A stretch of 64,000 bases of DNA, taken from Sphingopyxis sp. OAS728. GTDB lineage: Bacteria > Pseudomonadota > Alphaproteobacteria > Sphingomonadales > Sphingomonadaceae. The position numbers were made by a program, and so were the translations under genes. Position 1 is the first letter of the stretch; every line of letters begins with the position of its first letter. The notes beneath the pieces are model-generated. The model made no database searches. It worked only from the letters and a program-made list of their open reading frames with translations, and was not told where the DNA came from. Positions 56,273-64,000 of this stretch are shown piece by piece. Location: contig NZ_JADBDT010000001.1 of the NCBI RefSeq assembly GCF_014873485.1, positions 2,418,001 through 2,482,000 on the forward strand, given 5' to 3'.

Positions 56273-56681
56273 CGATGATCCCCTTTTCCCGGTCGCGAAA
56301 TGGCGCCTGGGTCGCGGGGGCATTAGGCGGGCGATATTGCGGCGCTGCGGCGAAGGCGTGACAGGGCGATGACGGAATGAAGAAGGATCAGCGGCAACCG
56401 CGCCGCGCGATCGGCGGGAACCTATTAACATAAATCAGTTTGTGAAATCCTGTCTCCAGATGGAGCATTTTTCGAACACATCAAGTCGAGTTAAAGAAAC
56501 GCCTACAGAAAAATTTTAGTTAACATATCCGCCACCTCTGAAAGGAAATCCGTAGTGATCGGCTGAGTTACTAGTTTACATATCCGGTTAATAACAATTA
56601 ATTTCAACAACAAAGGGAACTTTGTCGCAAGTTCGAGACTCTCAGCGTTGGGACCATACAATGTACGGAAGGGGATATCTC
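56273..56681. promoter_or_regulatory. AT-rich divergent control region
   Basis: 409 bases without a gene between the receptor and the lipoprotein. Bases from about 56420 to 56620 are much richer in A and T than anything else in the window. They hold a direct repeat ACATATCCG (56523-56531 and 56578-56586, each preceded by GTTA/GTTT-like bases), a palindrome CTCCA-GA-TGGAG (56454-56465) and a second, GAACTT-TGTCGC-AAGTTC (56617-56634). Promoters for both divergent genes are expected here. The lipoprotein ribosome site (AAGGGGAT) is at about 56668-56675. Confidence 0.6.
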
Positions 56682-57638
56682 ATGCCTTTGTCCTGTCTTG
56701 AATTCCGCCCAGCCCATCTCATCCTGATCCCGGCCTGCCTTGCGCTCGCCGCGTGCGAATCGTCGGGCAGTTACCGCGTCGGCAGCGTCGGCAGCGGCGG
56801 TGCGACCGGCACCGTCGGTCCGACGGGTGCCACCGGCCCCGCGGGTGCGACCGGCGCCACCGGCCCGGCCGGTCCCGCTGGCCCCGCCGGCAGCGGCCTC
56901 GGCCTTGGCGACGCCGGCGCGCTCGCGGTCGGCGGCCTCGTCGGGCCCAGCGGCGTCGCGGGCACCGGCCTCCTCGCCAACACCGGCGATCCCGCCGCGA
57001 CCAATCCGGTGATCGGCAATGTGCTCGTGAAGACGGGCGGGCTCGTCAATGTTATCGCCGACAAGGGCCTGCTGCTCGCCAGCGCGGTCGACGGCAAGGT
57101 TCCCGGCAACACCAATCTCGTTGGCACCGTCATCGGCGTCGTCAAAAGCACCGGCGTCGCGCTCGTCCAGACCGGCGAGGGCAAGCAATATCTGGTCGAC
57201 GGCCTCGCCGCCGCCCCCGGCCAGCTGGTCACCGCGACGATCGGCAAGGCGACCGCGATCGGCAGCCCGAACGCCTCGCCGCTGATCGGCGCGAGCATCC
57301 TCTCGCCCGGCCAGCAGAACGGCAGCCTGCTGACCGTCGGCGTCGGGTCTAGCGGCCAGCTCGTCACGCTCCAGCCCGGCACCGGCGGCAACCTGCTCGG
57401 CGGCGTCACCGGCGGCCTGACCGGCGGCACGACGGGCGGCACCGTCGGATCGCCCGTCACATTGGTCAGCAACGTGGTCACCACCGCGACCGGCGCACTC
57501 GGTCAGGTCACGAACGGCCTGACCGGCGGCACGACCGACGGCGGCACGGCGGTCGATCCCGTCACCGGCCTCGTTACCGGGGTCACCGGAACCGTCGGGG
57601 GCGTCCTCGGCGGGCTGAAACCGAAAAGCGGCAACTGA
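56682..57638 (+). CDS. collagen-like repeat lipoprotein
   Basis: A 318-residue lipoprotein: signal with lipobox at Cys25 (LALAAC). Residues 40-72 are a run of 11 Gly-X-Y triplets (GATGTVGPTGATGPAG, then GPAGPAGPAG), a collagen-like triple-helix tract. The remaining ~240 residues are low in charge, rich in Gly, Val, Thr and Leu, and contain repeats such as GGVTGGLTGGTTGG, ending VTGTVGGVLGGLKPK. No known enzyme domain. I start it at ATG 56682 with a good AAGGGGAT 6 bases upstream; an upstream TTG (56622) adds a segment that would destroy the lipoprotein signal. It is 11 bases from a TpsB-type transporter gene, so the protein is a candidate cargo or surface partner of it. Confidence 0.75.
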   Translation: MPLSCLEFRPAHLILIPACLALAACESSGSYRVGSVGSGGATGTVGPTGATGPAGATGATGPAGPAGPAGSGLGLGDAGALAVGGLVGPSGVAGTGLLANTGDPAATNPVIGNVLVKTGGLVNVIADKGLLLASAVDGKVPGNTNLVGTVIGVVKSTGVALVQTGEGKQYLVDGLAAAPGQLVTATIGKATAIGSPNASPLIGASILSPGQQNGSLLTVGVGSSGQLVTLQPGTGGNLLGGVTGGLTGGTTGGTVGSPVTLVSNVVTTATGALGQVTNGLTGGTTDGGTAVDPVTGLVTGVTGTVGGVLGGLKPKSGN

Positions 57639-57649
57639 AGCCGCACCCG

Positions 57650-59284
57650 ATGCGCCCATTGCGCAACGCCTGCATCGCGGCGGTGGCGGGAGCCCTGCTC
57701 CTCCCCGCCGCGGCGCTCGCGGCCCAACCGGCGGCGACGCCGCTCGACGGCCGCCCGCCCCTCGCCCCCGATCGCAGTCGCGACCCGCTTCCCGATCCCG
57801 AGGCCAAACCCCTCTCGCTCGGCAAGGTCGAACTTGGCGCACGGCCCGACGTCACCATCCGCGAAATCCGCTTCGTCGGCGCGGGCGTCCCCGCCAATGT
57901 CGGCCGCGCGGCCCAGCGCTTCGTCGGCAAGCCCGCGTCGGCGGGCAATCTCGCGAAGCTCGCCGCCGCGATGACGCGCGCCTATAATCGCTCGAGCGTC
58001 GCGCTTTTCACGCTCGTCATTCCCGAACAGGATTTGTCGGGCGGTGTCGTCACCGTCGCGTCGGCCGAGGGCTATATCGGATCGGTGACGCTGAGCGGCG
58101 AACGCGAGAGCGGCCCCGCCCCCCTCGTCGGCAAGATGGCCCGCAACCTCGTCGGCCAGCGCCCGCTGCCGCGCGCACGCTTCGAACGCACGCTCGGCAA
58201 TATCGCCGACATTCCGGGGGTCACCGTCACCCCGTCGCTCGCGCTCGGCGGCGAGCAGGGCGCGGTCGCGCTCGACCTCGCGCTCGATGCGAAGAAACCC
58301 ACCGTCGGGCTCGGCTTCACCACCCGCACCAGCCAGTTCGTCAATGACGGGATCGTCGAAGCCAACGCGCGCGGCACCAGCCTGCTGCGCAGCGGCGACG
58401 AAACACGGCTAACCGGCGCCGCCGCGGTCAACCTCAAATCCTTGCTCTACATGGCCGCCAGCCACTCGACCCCGCTCGGCGCCGGCGGCACGCGCGCCGA
58501 AATCTCGGCTGCGGCGCTGCGCACGCGTCCCAAAGGGCTCGCGATCGACGGCAAGGCGTGGAGCGCGGGCTTCGGTGTCACCCACCCGCTGATCCGCGCG
58601 ACGCGGCGCAACCTGCTCGCTTCGGTCCGGCTCGACTATCTCGATTCGAAAAATGCGCTCTTCGGCTCGACGATCGCCGCCGAAAAGACATGGACCGCGA
58701 GCGGCAGCCTCGCCTTCCGCCTCAGCGAGGACCGCACGGTGATCGGCGCACGCCTCGGCGGTGCCAAGGGGCTCGATTTCGCCGGCGCACGTGTCGATCC
58801 GGGCGTCGGCGAGGTCGGCTTTGCCTATGCCGACGCGAGCATCGAGGCCAACCAGGCGATCGGCAAGGCGCTGGTCGTCCGCGCCGCCGCGACGGGGCGC
58901 TGGACGCGCGACCGTCTGCCCGCGGCGCAGCGTTTCAGCGTCGGCGGCGCAACCTTCGGCCGCGCCTTCGACGACGGATTGGTCAACGGCGACCGCGGCT
59001 ATGCGACGTTCGGCGAATTTGCGGTGCGCCCCTTGCGCGCCGGCAGGCTGGCGAAGAGCGAGATCTACAGCTTCGTCGATTATGCCGATGTCACCCTGCT
59101 CGCGCGCACCGCGATCCCGAAAACCAATTTCCGGCTCGGCAGCTGGGGCGGCGGGGTGCGGCTATCCTATTCCGAAAATGCGACGATCGGCCTCGAACTC
59201 GCCGACGCGTGGAACCAGTCGGTGCCGGGTTACGATCAGGACTGGCGCGTAGCGCTCAGCTGGAAATTGTCGCTTCGTCCGTGA
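57650..59284 (+). CDS. ShlB/FhaC/HecB-type (TpsB) outer-membrane transporter
   Basis: A 544-residue protein of the two-partner-secretion transporter family: signal peptide about 1-25, short N-terminal Pro-rich linker (26-67), two POTRA domains about 68-143 (VTIREIRFVGAG, AMTRAYNRSSVALFTLVIPEQ) and 144-215, then a 16-strand barrel with the loop-6-like motif NGDRGYATFGEF (family VRGY) and the end WKLSLRP. In known systems it moves an exoprotein TpsA across the outer membrane. No large TpsA gene is in the window; the only candidate cargo is the lipoprotein 11 bases upstream, an unusual combination. It overlaps the hemerythrin gene by 29 bases at its end. Confidence 0.82.
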   Translation: MRPLRNACIAAVAGALLLPAAALAAQPAATPLDGRPPLAPDRSRDPLPDPEAKPLSLGKVELGARPDVTIREIRFVGAGVPANVGRAAQRFVGKPASAGNLAKLAAAMTRAYNRSSVALFTLVIPEQDLSGGVVTVASAEGYIGSVTLSGERESGPAPLVGKMARNLVGQRPLPRARFERTLGNIADIPGVTVTPSLALGGEQGAVALDLALDAKKPTVGLGFTTRTSQFVNDGIVEANARGTSLLRSGDETRLTGAAAVNLKSLLYMAASHSTPLGAGGTRAEISAAALRTRPKGLAIDGKAWSAGFGVTHPLIRATRRNLLASVRLDYLDSKNALFGSTIAAEKTWTASGSLAFRLSEDRTVIGARLGGAKGLDFAGARVDPGVGEVGFAYADASIEANQAIGKALVVRAAATGRWTRDRLPAAQRFSVGGATFGRAFDDGLVNGDRGYATFGEFAVRPLRAGRLAKSEIYSFVDYADVTLLARTAIPKTNFRLGSWGGGVRLSYSENATIGLELADAWNQSVPGYDQDWRVALSWKLSLRP

Positions 59285-59732
59285 TCGCCGGGCCGAGCGC
59301 CGAAGCGGCGACATAAAGCTTGTCGGCGAGCGGATAGAGTTCGCGCTCCTCGCGTTCGACCCGCGTCGCAAGCACGCCGAAGATTTCTATCGTGTCACGG
59401 CTGAATTCGGTCCATTTCGCCGCGACACGCTCGGCGGTCCATTTATCGTCATAAGCGACATATTCGGCCGCCAGATCGCCCATCTCCAGTTCGAATTCGT
59501 GCGTGATATGCATCAGCTCCGCGTCGCCGGTCGCGCGCAGGCGCGGATAGAGGATCCAGTCCTCGCATTTTAGATGGCGCACCAATGTCTCGCGAAGCCG
59601 CGCGCGCGCCGACGCCAGTTCGCTCAGCCGCGCCGGGCCCGGCGCCTGGAGCAATTCGGTCACGATCCGCGCCAGCGCGATCAGCGCCGCATGTTCGGCG
59701 CGCAGTCGCTCAATTTCGCGGCTCAGGGGCAT
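59256..59732 (-). CDS. hemerythrin domain protein
   Basis: A 158-residue four-helix bundle of the hemerythrin HHE type, which can bind a di-iron site used in oxygen or NO sensing. His and Glu at helix positions: LRAEHAALIALA, RHLKCEDWILYPRL, HITHEFELEMGDL and EREERELYPLADKL supply a pattern of H, H-x3-E, H-x3-E and E-x3 type ligands, though I could not confirm each residue. Start ATG 59732 has GGAGGT 4-5 bases upstream; an ATG at 59771 would add 13 residues with weak similarity. It converges on the TpsB gene with a 29-base overlap. No regulator next to it. Confidence 0.8.
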   Translation of the reverse strand: MPLSREIERLRAEHAALIALARIVTELLQAPGPARLSELASARARLRETLVRHLKCEDWILYPRLRATGDAELMHITHEFELEMGDLAAEYVAYDDKWTAERVAAKWTEFSRDTIEIFGVLATRVEREERELYPLADKLYVAASALGPAITDEATISS

Positions 59733-59858
59733 GACACCTCCAGCGATCGAGCGGTCCCTCGTGGCCATCATAAGCAGCTCGCCGTGAAAGGAAAGTGAAA
59801 CGGCGCCACGGAACGCACGGGGATCGCGCCGATCTCCATGCGTTCCGGAAAAAGGGCG

Positions 59859-60386
59859 TCAGGCGTGCCGCACGATCCGGGCCTGCACAGCAGAGGCGAG
59901 CCAAGCCGCGAGCGACCCGACGGCCGACGCGCCGCCCAGTTCGGCAAAGGCCGCGAGCGTCGGCGCCGCATGGGCCGCGAACACGCTTACCACCCCGAGG
60001 AAATAGCTGGGAATATTGCTCAGCGCGGGCAGGATCCGCGCCGACACGACCAATATGGCCACCGCGAACACGACGAACGGCAGCGCAAATACGCCGAGTG
60101 CCGGCGCGAGCAGCCCGAGCAGCGCCGTCGCGCCGAACCCGATTCCGATCCCGAGGGCGAGACAAATCCAGTTGATCAGCCCGTCGCGCGCCGAATGGCC
60201 GCGCGTGAACCAGGCGATCCATCCCATGAACATCGCCCACACCGGCACTGCGGCGAGCGTGCTGACGTGCGCCGCCGCGGCTGCGACCACGCCGGCGGCC
60301 GCGCCAAAGGCAAGAAACCGGCCGAGCGCGGACAGGCTGCGCGGGTGGGTGGGAGCGGCAACAGCCGCGAGCATTTCGTTGAACAT
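59859..60386 (-). CDS. DUF1097 family membrane protein
   Basis: A 175-residue integral membrane protein of the DUF1097 family (small putative transporters or permease-like proteins). Hydrophobic segments at about 17-37, 41-62, 70-93, 99-122 and 130-155. Start ATG 60386 has AAGGAGA about 7 bases upstream; a longer frame to 60470 adds a non-membrane segment. It is the last gene of the leftward SDR-SDR-DoxX-DUF1097 group that runs from 62618, with 37 bases from DoxX. Confidence 0.75.
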   Translation of the reverse strand: MFNEMLAAVAAPTHPRSLSALGRFLAFGAAAGVVAAAAAHVSTLAAVPVWAMFMGWIAWFTRGHSARDGLINWICLALGIGIGFGATALLGLLAPALGVFALPFVVFAVAILVVSARILPALSNIPSYFLGVVSVFAAHAAPTLAAFAELGGASAVGSLAAWLASAVQARIVRHA

Positions 60387-60423
60387 CCTTCTTCTCCTTA
60401 TTTCGTGTTGGGCCACCCTGTGT

Positions 60424-60891
60424 TCAGAGCTCGCGGCCGACGCGGCGGTCGACCGACAGCGCACCGCCACCCTCGATCGCGATCAGCAATGCAATGAAAC
60501 CGAGTATCAACGGATATTCGAAACCCCGGTCGATCCAGGGATAGGTCGGCCCGAGCGCGAGGCAGATGAAAAGCATCTGGACCGCGAACATCGGCGCGAA
60601 CAGTCGTGTGGCAAGGCCCGCGGCGACCGCGAGGCCGCCGAAGGTTTCGAGCAGCGCGACGAGAACCGCGATCTGCGGAGCGAACGGCAGGTGCAGCACA
60701 TTGGCGATCAAATTGGTCGAGCCCGCCAGCGGGTCCGCCATCGACCCATGCGCCGACCCGGTCAGCTTCGGTAGGCCGTGGGTCATGATGGTCAGCCCGA
60801 AGGCCAGGCGGAGCGCCGCGCGCGATAGCGGCGCGGCGGAACGATAGAAGCCTTCGAGCCGCGGGAAAATGAGACGGGTTTCGTTGGACAT
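60424..60891 (-). CDS. DoxX family membrane protein
   Basis: A 155-residue DoxX-type protein with four hydrophobic helices (about 23-42, 65-85, 88-112 and 122-142). DoxX members are quinone- or thiol-related redox membrane proteins; function here not settled. Typical sequence features: ALRLAFGLTIMTHGLPKL, LVALLETFGGLAVAAGLATR and LFAPMFAVQMLF. AGGAG about 6 bases before the ATG 60891. Flanked by the DUF1097 gene and a short-chain dehydrogenase on the same strand, so part of one operon controlled by LysR at 62740. Confidence 0.85.
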   Translation of the reverse strand: MSNETRLIFPRLEGFYRSAAPLSRAALRLAFGLTIMTHGLPKLTGSAHGSMADPLAGSTNLIANVLHLPFAPQIAVLVALLETFGGLAVAAGLATRLFAPMFAVQMLFICLALGPTYPWIDRGFEYPLILGFIALLIAIEGGGALSVDRRVGREL

Positions 60892-60952
60892 GACAAACTC
60901 CTGATGAAGAAGGGGGACCCGCGTTGGTCGCGGGCCCCCGCTGGGTCGGCGA

Positions 60953-61846
60953 TCAGGCGAGCTTGGCGGGCGCCAGCAGCTCGGACATGCCGACGCGGTG
61001 CAGCATTTCGGCGCGCACGCGGTCGAGCACTGCGAAGCCGACGTTCGCGCCGTCCTCGCTCGGATCGTAATGGAAACGGAACGGGCGGGTGCCGAACTCC
61101 ATGCCCACGACCTCGACGATCCGTTCGGCGACGCCCGCCGGGTCGGCATCGTCGGGGACGATCGCGGCGAACGCCTGCTGGATCCGGTCGCCGAACCCGG
61201 CATAAGGCCCCGCTTCATAGTCTGCGGCGCGCGCTTCGTCGGCGGGGCGCCCCGAATGCGCGAAATGATTGGTGCCCTTGGTAAAGGCGCCGGGGACGAC
61301 GATCGACGTCTCGATGCCCCAGAGCGCAAGCTCGCGCGCATATTGCACCGCCAGCGCGTCCATCGCCGCCTTCGCCGCGAAATAGGGCGAGAGATAGGGC
61401 GGCGTGCCGCCCGCCGAGCTCGAACTCGACACCCAGAGCAGCAGCCCTTGTTTCGCCGCGCGCATGTGCGGCAGCACCGCGCGGTTCACGCGCTGCGTGC
61501 CGAGCACATTGACATCATATTGCTGCGCAAACTGGTCGGGGGTGAAGCTTTCGGCGGGGCCGAACATCATATGCCCGGCGTTGTGGACGAGCACATCGAT
61601 GCGGCCCGCCTCGGCGATGATCTTTTCGACCGCCGCGTCGGCCGAGGCCTCCGACTGGACGTCGAGTTCGATCGGCCGCAAGTCGCTGCCGACGATCGCC
61701 CTGAGCTCGGCCGCATTCGCCGCATTGCGCCCCGCTACGTCGCGCATCGAGGCATAGACGGTGTGACCGGCGCGCGCGAGCGCCTCGGCGGTCAGGCGGC
61801 CGAAACCGCTGGAGGCGCCGGTGATGAGGATGATCTTCTTTTCCAT
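60953..61846 (-). CDS. short-chain dehydrogenase/reductase (SDR)
   Basis: A 297-residue classical SDR. NAD(P) motif TGASSGFG at 9-16, structural NAG at 89-91 (VLVHNAGHMMFG), catalytic Ser in VSSSSSAGG (about 139-145) and Tyr155-x3-Lys159 (SPYFAAK). The C-terminal part is longer than in the 250-residue classical form and is variable (typical of SDRs of unknown substrate). Substrate unknown. Start ATG 61846 with AAGGAAA about 8 bases upstream. It is 31 bases after the second SDR and precedes DoxX. Confidence 0.92.
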   Translation of the reverse strand: MEKKIILITGASSGFGRLTAEALARAGHTVYASMRDVAGRNAANAAELRAIVGSDLRPIELDVQSEASADAAVEKIIAEAGRIDVLVHNAGHMMFGPAESFTPDQFAQQYDVNVLGTQRVNRAVLPHMRAAKQGLLLWVSSSSSAGGTPPYLSPYFAAKAAMDALAVQYARELALWGIETSIVVPGAFTKGTNHFAHSGRPADEARAADYEAGPYAGFGDRIQQAFAAIVPDDADPAGVAERIVEVVGMEFGTRPFRFHYDPSEDGANVGFAVLDRVRAEMLHRVGMSELLAPAKLA

Positions 61847-61877
61847 GATGATTTCCTTTCGGAGAATGGGGGGATGT

Positions 61878-62618
61878 TCAGATGATGCCGCCGTTGGCGC
61901 GGAGGATCTGGCCGTTGATCCAGCCACCGTCGGGGCCGGCGAGGAAGGCGACGGCGTTCGCGATGTCCTCGGGCTGGCCGAGCCGTTCGAGTGGCGCCGC
62001 CTTGGTCAGCGTGTCGATCACCGCCTGCGGCTTGCCGTCGAGGAACAGCGCGGTCGCGGTCGGTCCGGGGGCGATGGCGTTCACCGTGATGTTCCGGCCG
62101 CGCAATTCCTTGGTCAGGATATGCGTCATCGCCTCGACGCCCGCCTTGGTCGCGGCATAGACGCCATAGGTCGCGGGCGAGAGGCCAACGACGCTCGACG
62201 ACAGGTTGATGATCCGTCCGCCTTCGCGCAGCCGCTTCGCCGCCTCGCGCAGCGTGTTGAAGCTGCCCTTCAAATTGATCGCGACCTGGCTGTCGAACAG
62301 CGCATCGTCGCTGTCAGCGAGGCTCGCGAGCTTCATGATGCCGGCGTTGTTCACCAGCACATCGATGCCGCCGAATGCCGCCTGCGCCGCGTCGAAAATC
62401 CGCGCCACCGCGGCCGGATCGCTGACGTCGGCCTGTGCGGGGATCGCAGTGCCGCCCGCGGTTTCGATCTCGGCGACCAGCGCCTCGGCCTCGGCCGCCT
62501 TGCCGGCATAGTTGACGACGACGGTGAAGCCGTCGGCCGCCAGCCGCCGCGCGATCGCCGCGCCGATGCCGCGCGAGGCACCGGTGACGATCGCGACCTT
62601 GTTTCCATCCTTACGCAT
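61878..62618 (-). CDS. short-chain dehydrogenase/reductase (SDR)
   Basis: A 246-residue classical SDR: TGASRGIG at 12-19, NNAG at 90-93, catalytic Ser about 140 (INLSSSVVG) and Tyr154-x3-Lys158 (YAATK), and the C-terminal PGPTATALF and GWINGQILRANGG segments. Length is standard. It is the first gene of the leftward operon and lies next to the divergent LysR gene (121 bases). AAGGAGA lies 4-5 bases before the ATG at 62618. It may act on a ketone or hydroxyl substrate of the LysR-controlled pathway. Confidence 0.93.
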   Translation of the reverse strand: MRKDGNKVAIVTGASRGIGAAIARRLAADGFTVVVNYAGKAAEAEALVAEIETAGGTAIPAQADVSDPAAVARIFDAAQAAFGGIDVLVNNAGIMKLASLADSDDALFDSQVAINLKGSFNTLREAAKRLREGGRIINLSSSVVGLSPATYGVYAATKAGVEAMTHILTKELRGRNITVNAIAPGPTATALFLDGKPQAVIDTLTKAAPLERLGQPEDIANAVAFLAGPDGGWINGQILRANGGII

Positions 62619-62714
62619 ATGTTTCTCCTTTGCTGTGGCCGTTCCGGCGGGAGCGGCTGCAGCGGGAGATGCCACCTCGACGGCTTCAGATAATCAGCCT
62701 AAAAACAGCAATAC

Positions 62715-62733
62715 TGTTCGGATAAATGGAACA
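62715..62733. promoter_or_regulatory. LysR-type operator candidate (TGTTC-N9-GAACA)
   Basis: The inverted repeat TGTTC(N9)GAACA contains a T-N11-A core (62718 and 62730), the standard LysR-type box, and lies 7-25 bases upstream of the LysR start and about 100 bases from the divergent SDR start. Flanking TA/TA bases extend the symmetry. It would allow autoregulation and control of the SDR operon. Confidence 0.5.
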
Positions 62734-62739
62734 ATAACG

Positions 62740-63648
62740 ATGGACCGGCTCGACGCGATGCGGCTCTTCACCCGGGTGGTCGACCGGCGTAGTTTCACGC
62801 AGGCGGCGCACGACCTCGACCTGCCCCGCTCGACCGCGACACAGGTGATCCAGCAGCTCGAGACGCGGCTCGGCGTCCGGCTGCTCCAGCGCACGACGCG
62901 CACCGTCCGCCCGACGCTCGATGGCGAGGCCTATTATCGGCGCTGTCTCGCGATCCTCGACGATGTCGCCGACGCCGAGGGCGCATTTCGCGGCGCGGTG
63001 CCGAAGGGCATGCTGCGCATCGAGGTGCAGGGCACGATCGCGCGCCACTTCCTGATCCCCGGCCTCCCCGACTTCATGCACCGCTACCCCGAAATCGAGA
63101 TTGCACTCAGCGAAAGCGACCGCTGGGTCGATGTGGTGCGCGAGGGCGTCGACTGCGTGCTGCGCTACGGCGCGCTCCCCGACAGCGACCTTGTCGCGCG
63201 GCAGGTCACGACGCTTGAGCGGATCACGGTTGCCGCGCCCGCCTATCTCGCGCGCCGCGGTGCGCCCGCGACCCCGGCCGATCTGGCAGGCCACCGCACG
63301 GTCGGCATCCGCCTCGTCAGCACCGGCGCGTTGACCCCGATCGAATTTGTCGAGGGCGGCGCGCCGTTTCGCGTCGATGTACCTGCACCGCTGTCGGTCA
63401 CAGGTACCGAGAGCTTCCGCGACTGCGTGCTCCTCGGACTCGGCCTTGCGCAGATGCCGCTGTTCCACATCGCGGACGATCTCGCCGAAGGCCGGCTCGT
63501 TCGCATCCTCGATGATCATCCCGTCTCGTCCGCGCCGGTGTCGATCCTCTATCCGCGCAGCCGCCAGCTTTCGACGCGCGTTCGGCTGTTCATCGACTGG
63601 GCGGTGGAACGCTTTGCGGTGGGCGCGCGGGTCCGGCCGGAGCCCTGA
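62740..63648 (+). CDS. LysR family transcriptional regulator
   Basis: DNA-binding regulator of 302 residues. N-terminal winged helix-turn-helix (about 1-60; FTQAAHDLDLPRSTATQVIQQLETRLGVRLL) and a periplasmic-binding-protein-like effector domain (about 85-300). It belongs to the CrgA-like branch that often controls divergent oxidoreductases. The first gene in the opposite direction is an SDR, with the operator between them. Start ATG 62740 begins the HTH. The effector cannot be identified. Stop at 63648. Confidence 0.93.
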   Translation: MDRLDAMRLFTRVVDRRSFTQAAHDLDLPRSTATQVIQQLETRLGVRLLQRTTRTVRPTLDGEAYYRRCLAILDDVADAEGAFRGAVPKGMLRIEVQGTIARHFLIPGLPDFMHRYPEIEIALSESDRWVDVVREGVDCVLRYGALPDSDLVARQVTTLERITVAAPAYLARRGAPATPADLAGHRTVGIRLVSTGALTPIEFVEGGAPFRVDVPAPLSVTGTESFRDCVLLGLGLAQMPLFHIADDLAEGRLVRILDDHPVSSAPVSILYPRSRQLSTRVRLFIDWAVERFAVGARVRPEP

Positions 63649-63776
63649 CTGGCCCGATCTATGGCATAGCCGGCCCGAACGATGGGGTCCGGGACGCAAA
63701 GGCGGTTGTCAATCGCGGGGGCAGGCCATAGGGCATTATTGATTATTCCTCGCAATAGCAGTAGTTTTCCCGCACC

Positions 63777-64000
63777 ATGCAACGGTCGACCATCCGCACG
63801 TGGTTCCTGATCCACAAATGGACGAGCATCGTCTGCACGGCCTTTTTGCTGATGCTGTGCGTGACCGGCCTGCCGCTGATCTTTCATCATGAAATCGACG
63901 AACTGACCGAAGAGGCGCCGAACTATGGCATGCCCGGGGTCGGATCGTCGGGCGAAGCACCGGGCCTGAAGCCGCTCGATGAAATGCTCGCGAAAGCGCT
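63777..64000 (+). CDS. PepSY-associated TM protein (3' end outside window)
   Basis: Starts at ATG 63777 and continues past the window end (74 visible codons). The sequence TWFLIHKWTSIVCTAFLLMLCVTGLPLIFHHEIDELTEEAP is the typical first membrane helix and His motif of PepSY-associated TM proteins, which serve siderophore or haem iron uptake; a receptor gene may follow. No Shine-Dalgarno is clear. The 128 bases upstream include an AT-rich stretch from about 63735 but no convincing iron box. Confidence 0.8.
   Translation, partial: MQRSTIRTWFLIHKWTSIVCTAFLLMLCVTGLPLIFHHEIDELTEEAPNYGMPGVGSSGEAPGLKPLDEMLAKA

Noticed and set aside
63735..63776. Fur box before the last PepSY gene
   Set aside because: TGATTATTCCTCGCA matches the symmetric box at only about 9 of 14 positions, too weak to call.

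Overview
The window is one contiguous piece of a high-GC alphaproteobacterial chromosome, most likely a member of the Sphingomonadaceae close to Sphingopyxis. This is inferred from the gene content: ChvG/ChvI next to a short HPr kinase and a PTS remnant, an NDUFA12-type complex I protein, DUF3297, DUF3597, several TonB-dependent receptors and PepSY proteins, and an F1 operon in the order atpHAGDC. Three families of intergenic palindromic elements of the kind scattered through sphingomonad genomes also occur. There is no prophage, insertion sequence, CRISPR array, rRNA or recognisable tRNA. Almost every base is in, or next to, a gene with a typical high-GC codon pattern; the exception is an AT-rich gap near 56.4-56.6 kb.

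Layout. 1-5.7 kb: end of rpmA, an acetyltransferase, DUF937 and DUF3597 proteins, and a coupled pair of exported metallopeptidases. 5.7-12 kb: a carbon and envelope control cluster with pckA facing chvI-chvG-hprK-rapZ-EIIA-HPr. 12-17.3 kb: an rRNA/tRNA methyltransferase, a META lipoprotein flanked by inverted copies of one repeat, rmuC, and a leftward operon ending in membrane proteins and headed by a PCu(A)C copper chaperone. 17.3-20.5 kb: dnaK-dnaJ behind a sigma-32-like promoter. 20.5-31.4 kb: a lysozyme-family protein, a patatin-related lipase, a TonB receptor/PepSY iron-uptake pair behind a Fur-like box, priA, and a secreted gluzincin with TPRs. 31.4-37.1 kb: a leftward ada operon, a membrane-anchored trypsin-like protease and a leftward dienelactone hydrolase operon. 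37.3-42.3 kb: the F1 ATP synthase operon with its terminator.

42.4-53.8 kb: a lone CpaF ATPase, a COQ7-type hydroxylase, an exported methyltransferase, aat overlapping a DUF2155 gene antisense, NDUFA12, DUF192, recX, a stand-alone fatty acyl-AMP ligase followed by a GGDEF/EAL protein, a CHAP amidase and DUF3297. 53.9-59.3 kb: a TonB receptor divergent from a collagen-like lipoprotein and its TpsB/FhaC-type outer-membrane partner. 59.3-64 kb: hemerythrin protein, DUF1097/DoxX/two dehydrogenases divergent from a LysR regulator, and the start of a PepSY protein.

The most unusual system is the pairing of a small lipoprotein carrying a Gly-X-Y collagen-like tract with a two-partner-secretion transporter (56.7-59.3 kb), driven from an AT-rich, repeat-containing upstream region. 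Other points of note are a 235-base antisense overlap in which low-complexity tails were added to both aat and a DUF2155 gene, a lysine/alanine-rich extension on the ATP synthase beta subunit together with a minimal epsilon subunit, and candidate operators upstream of pckA, the CHAP gene, the LysR gene and the first TonB receptor.
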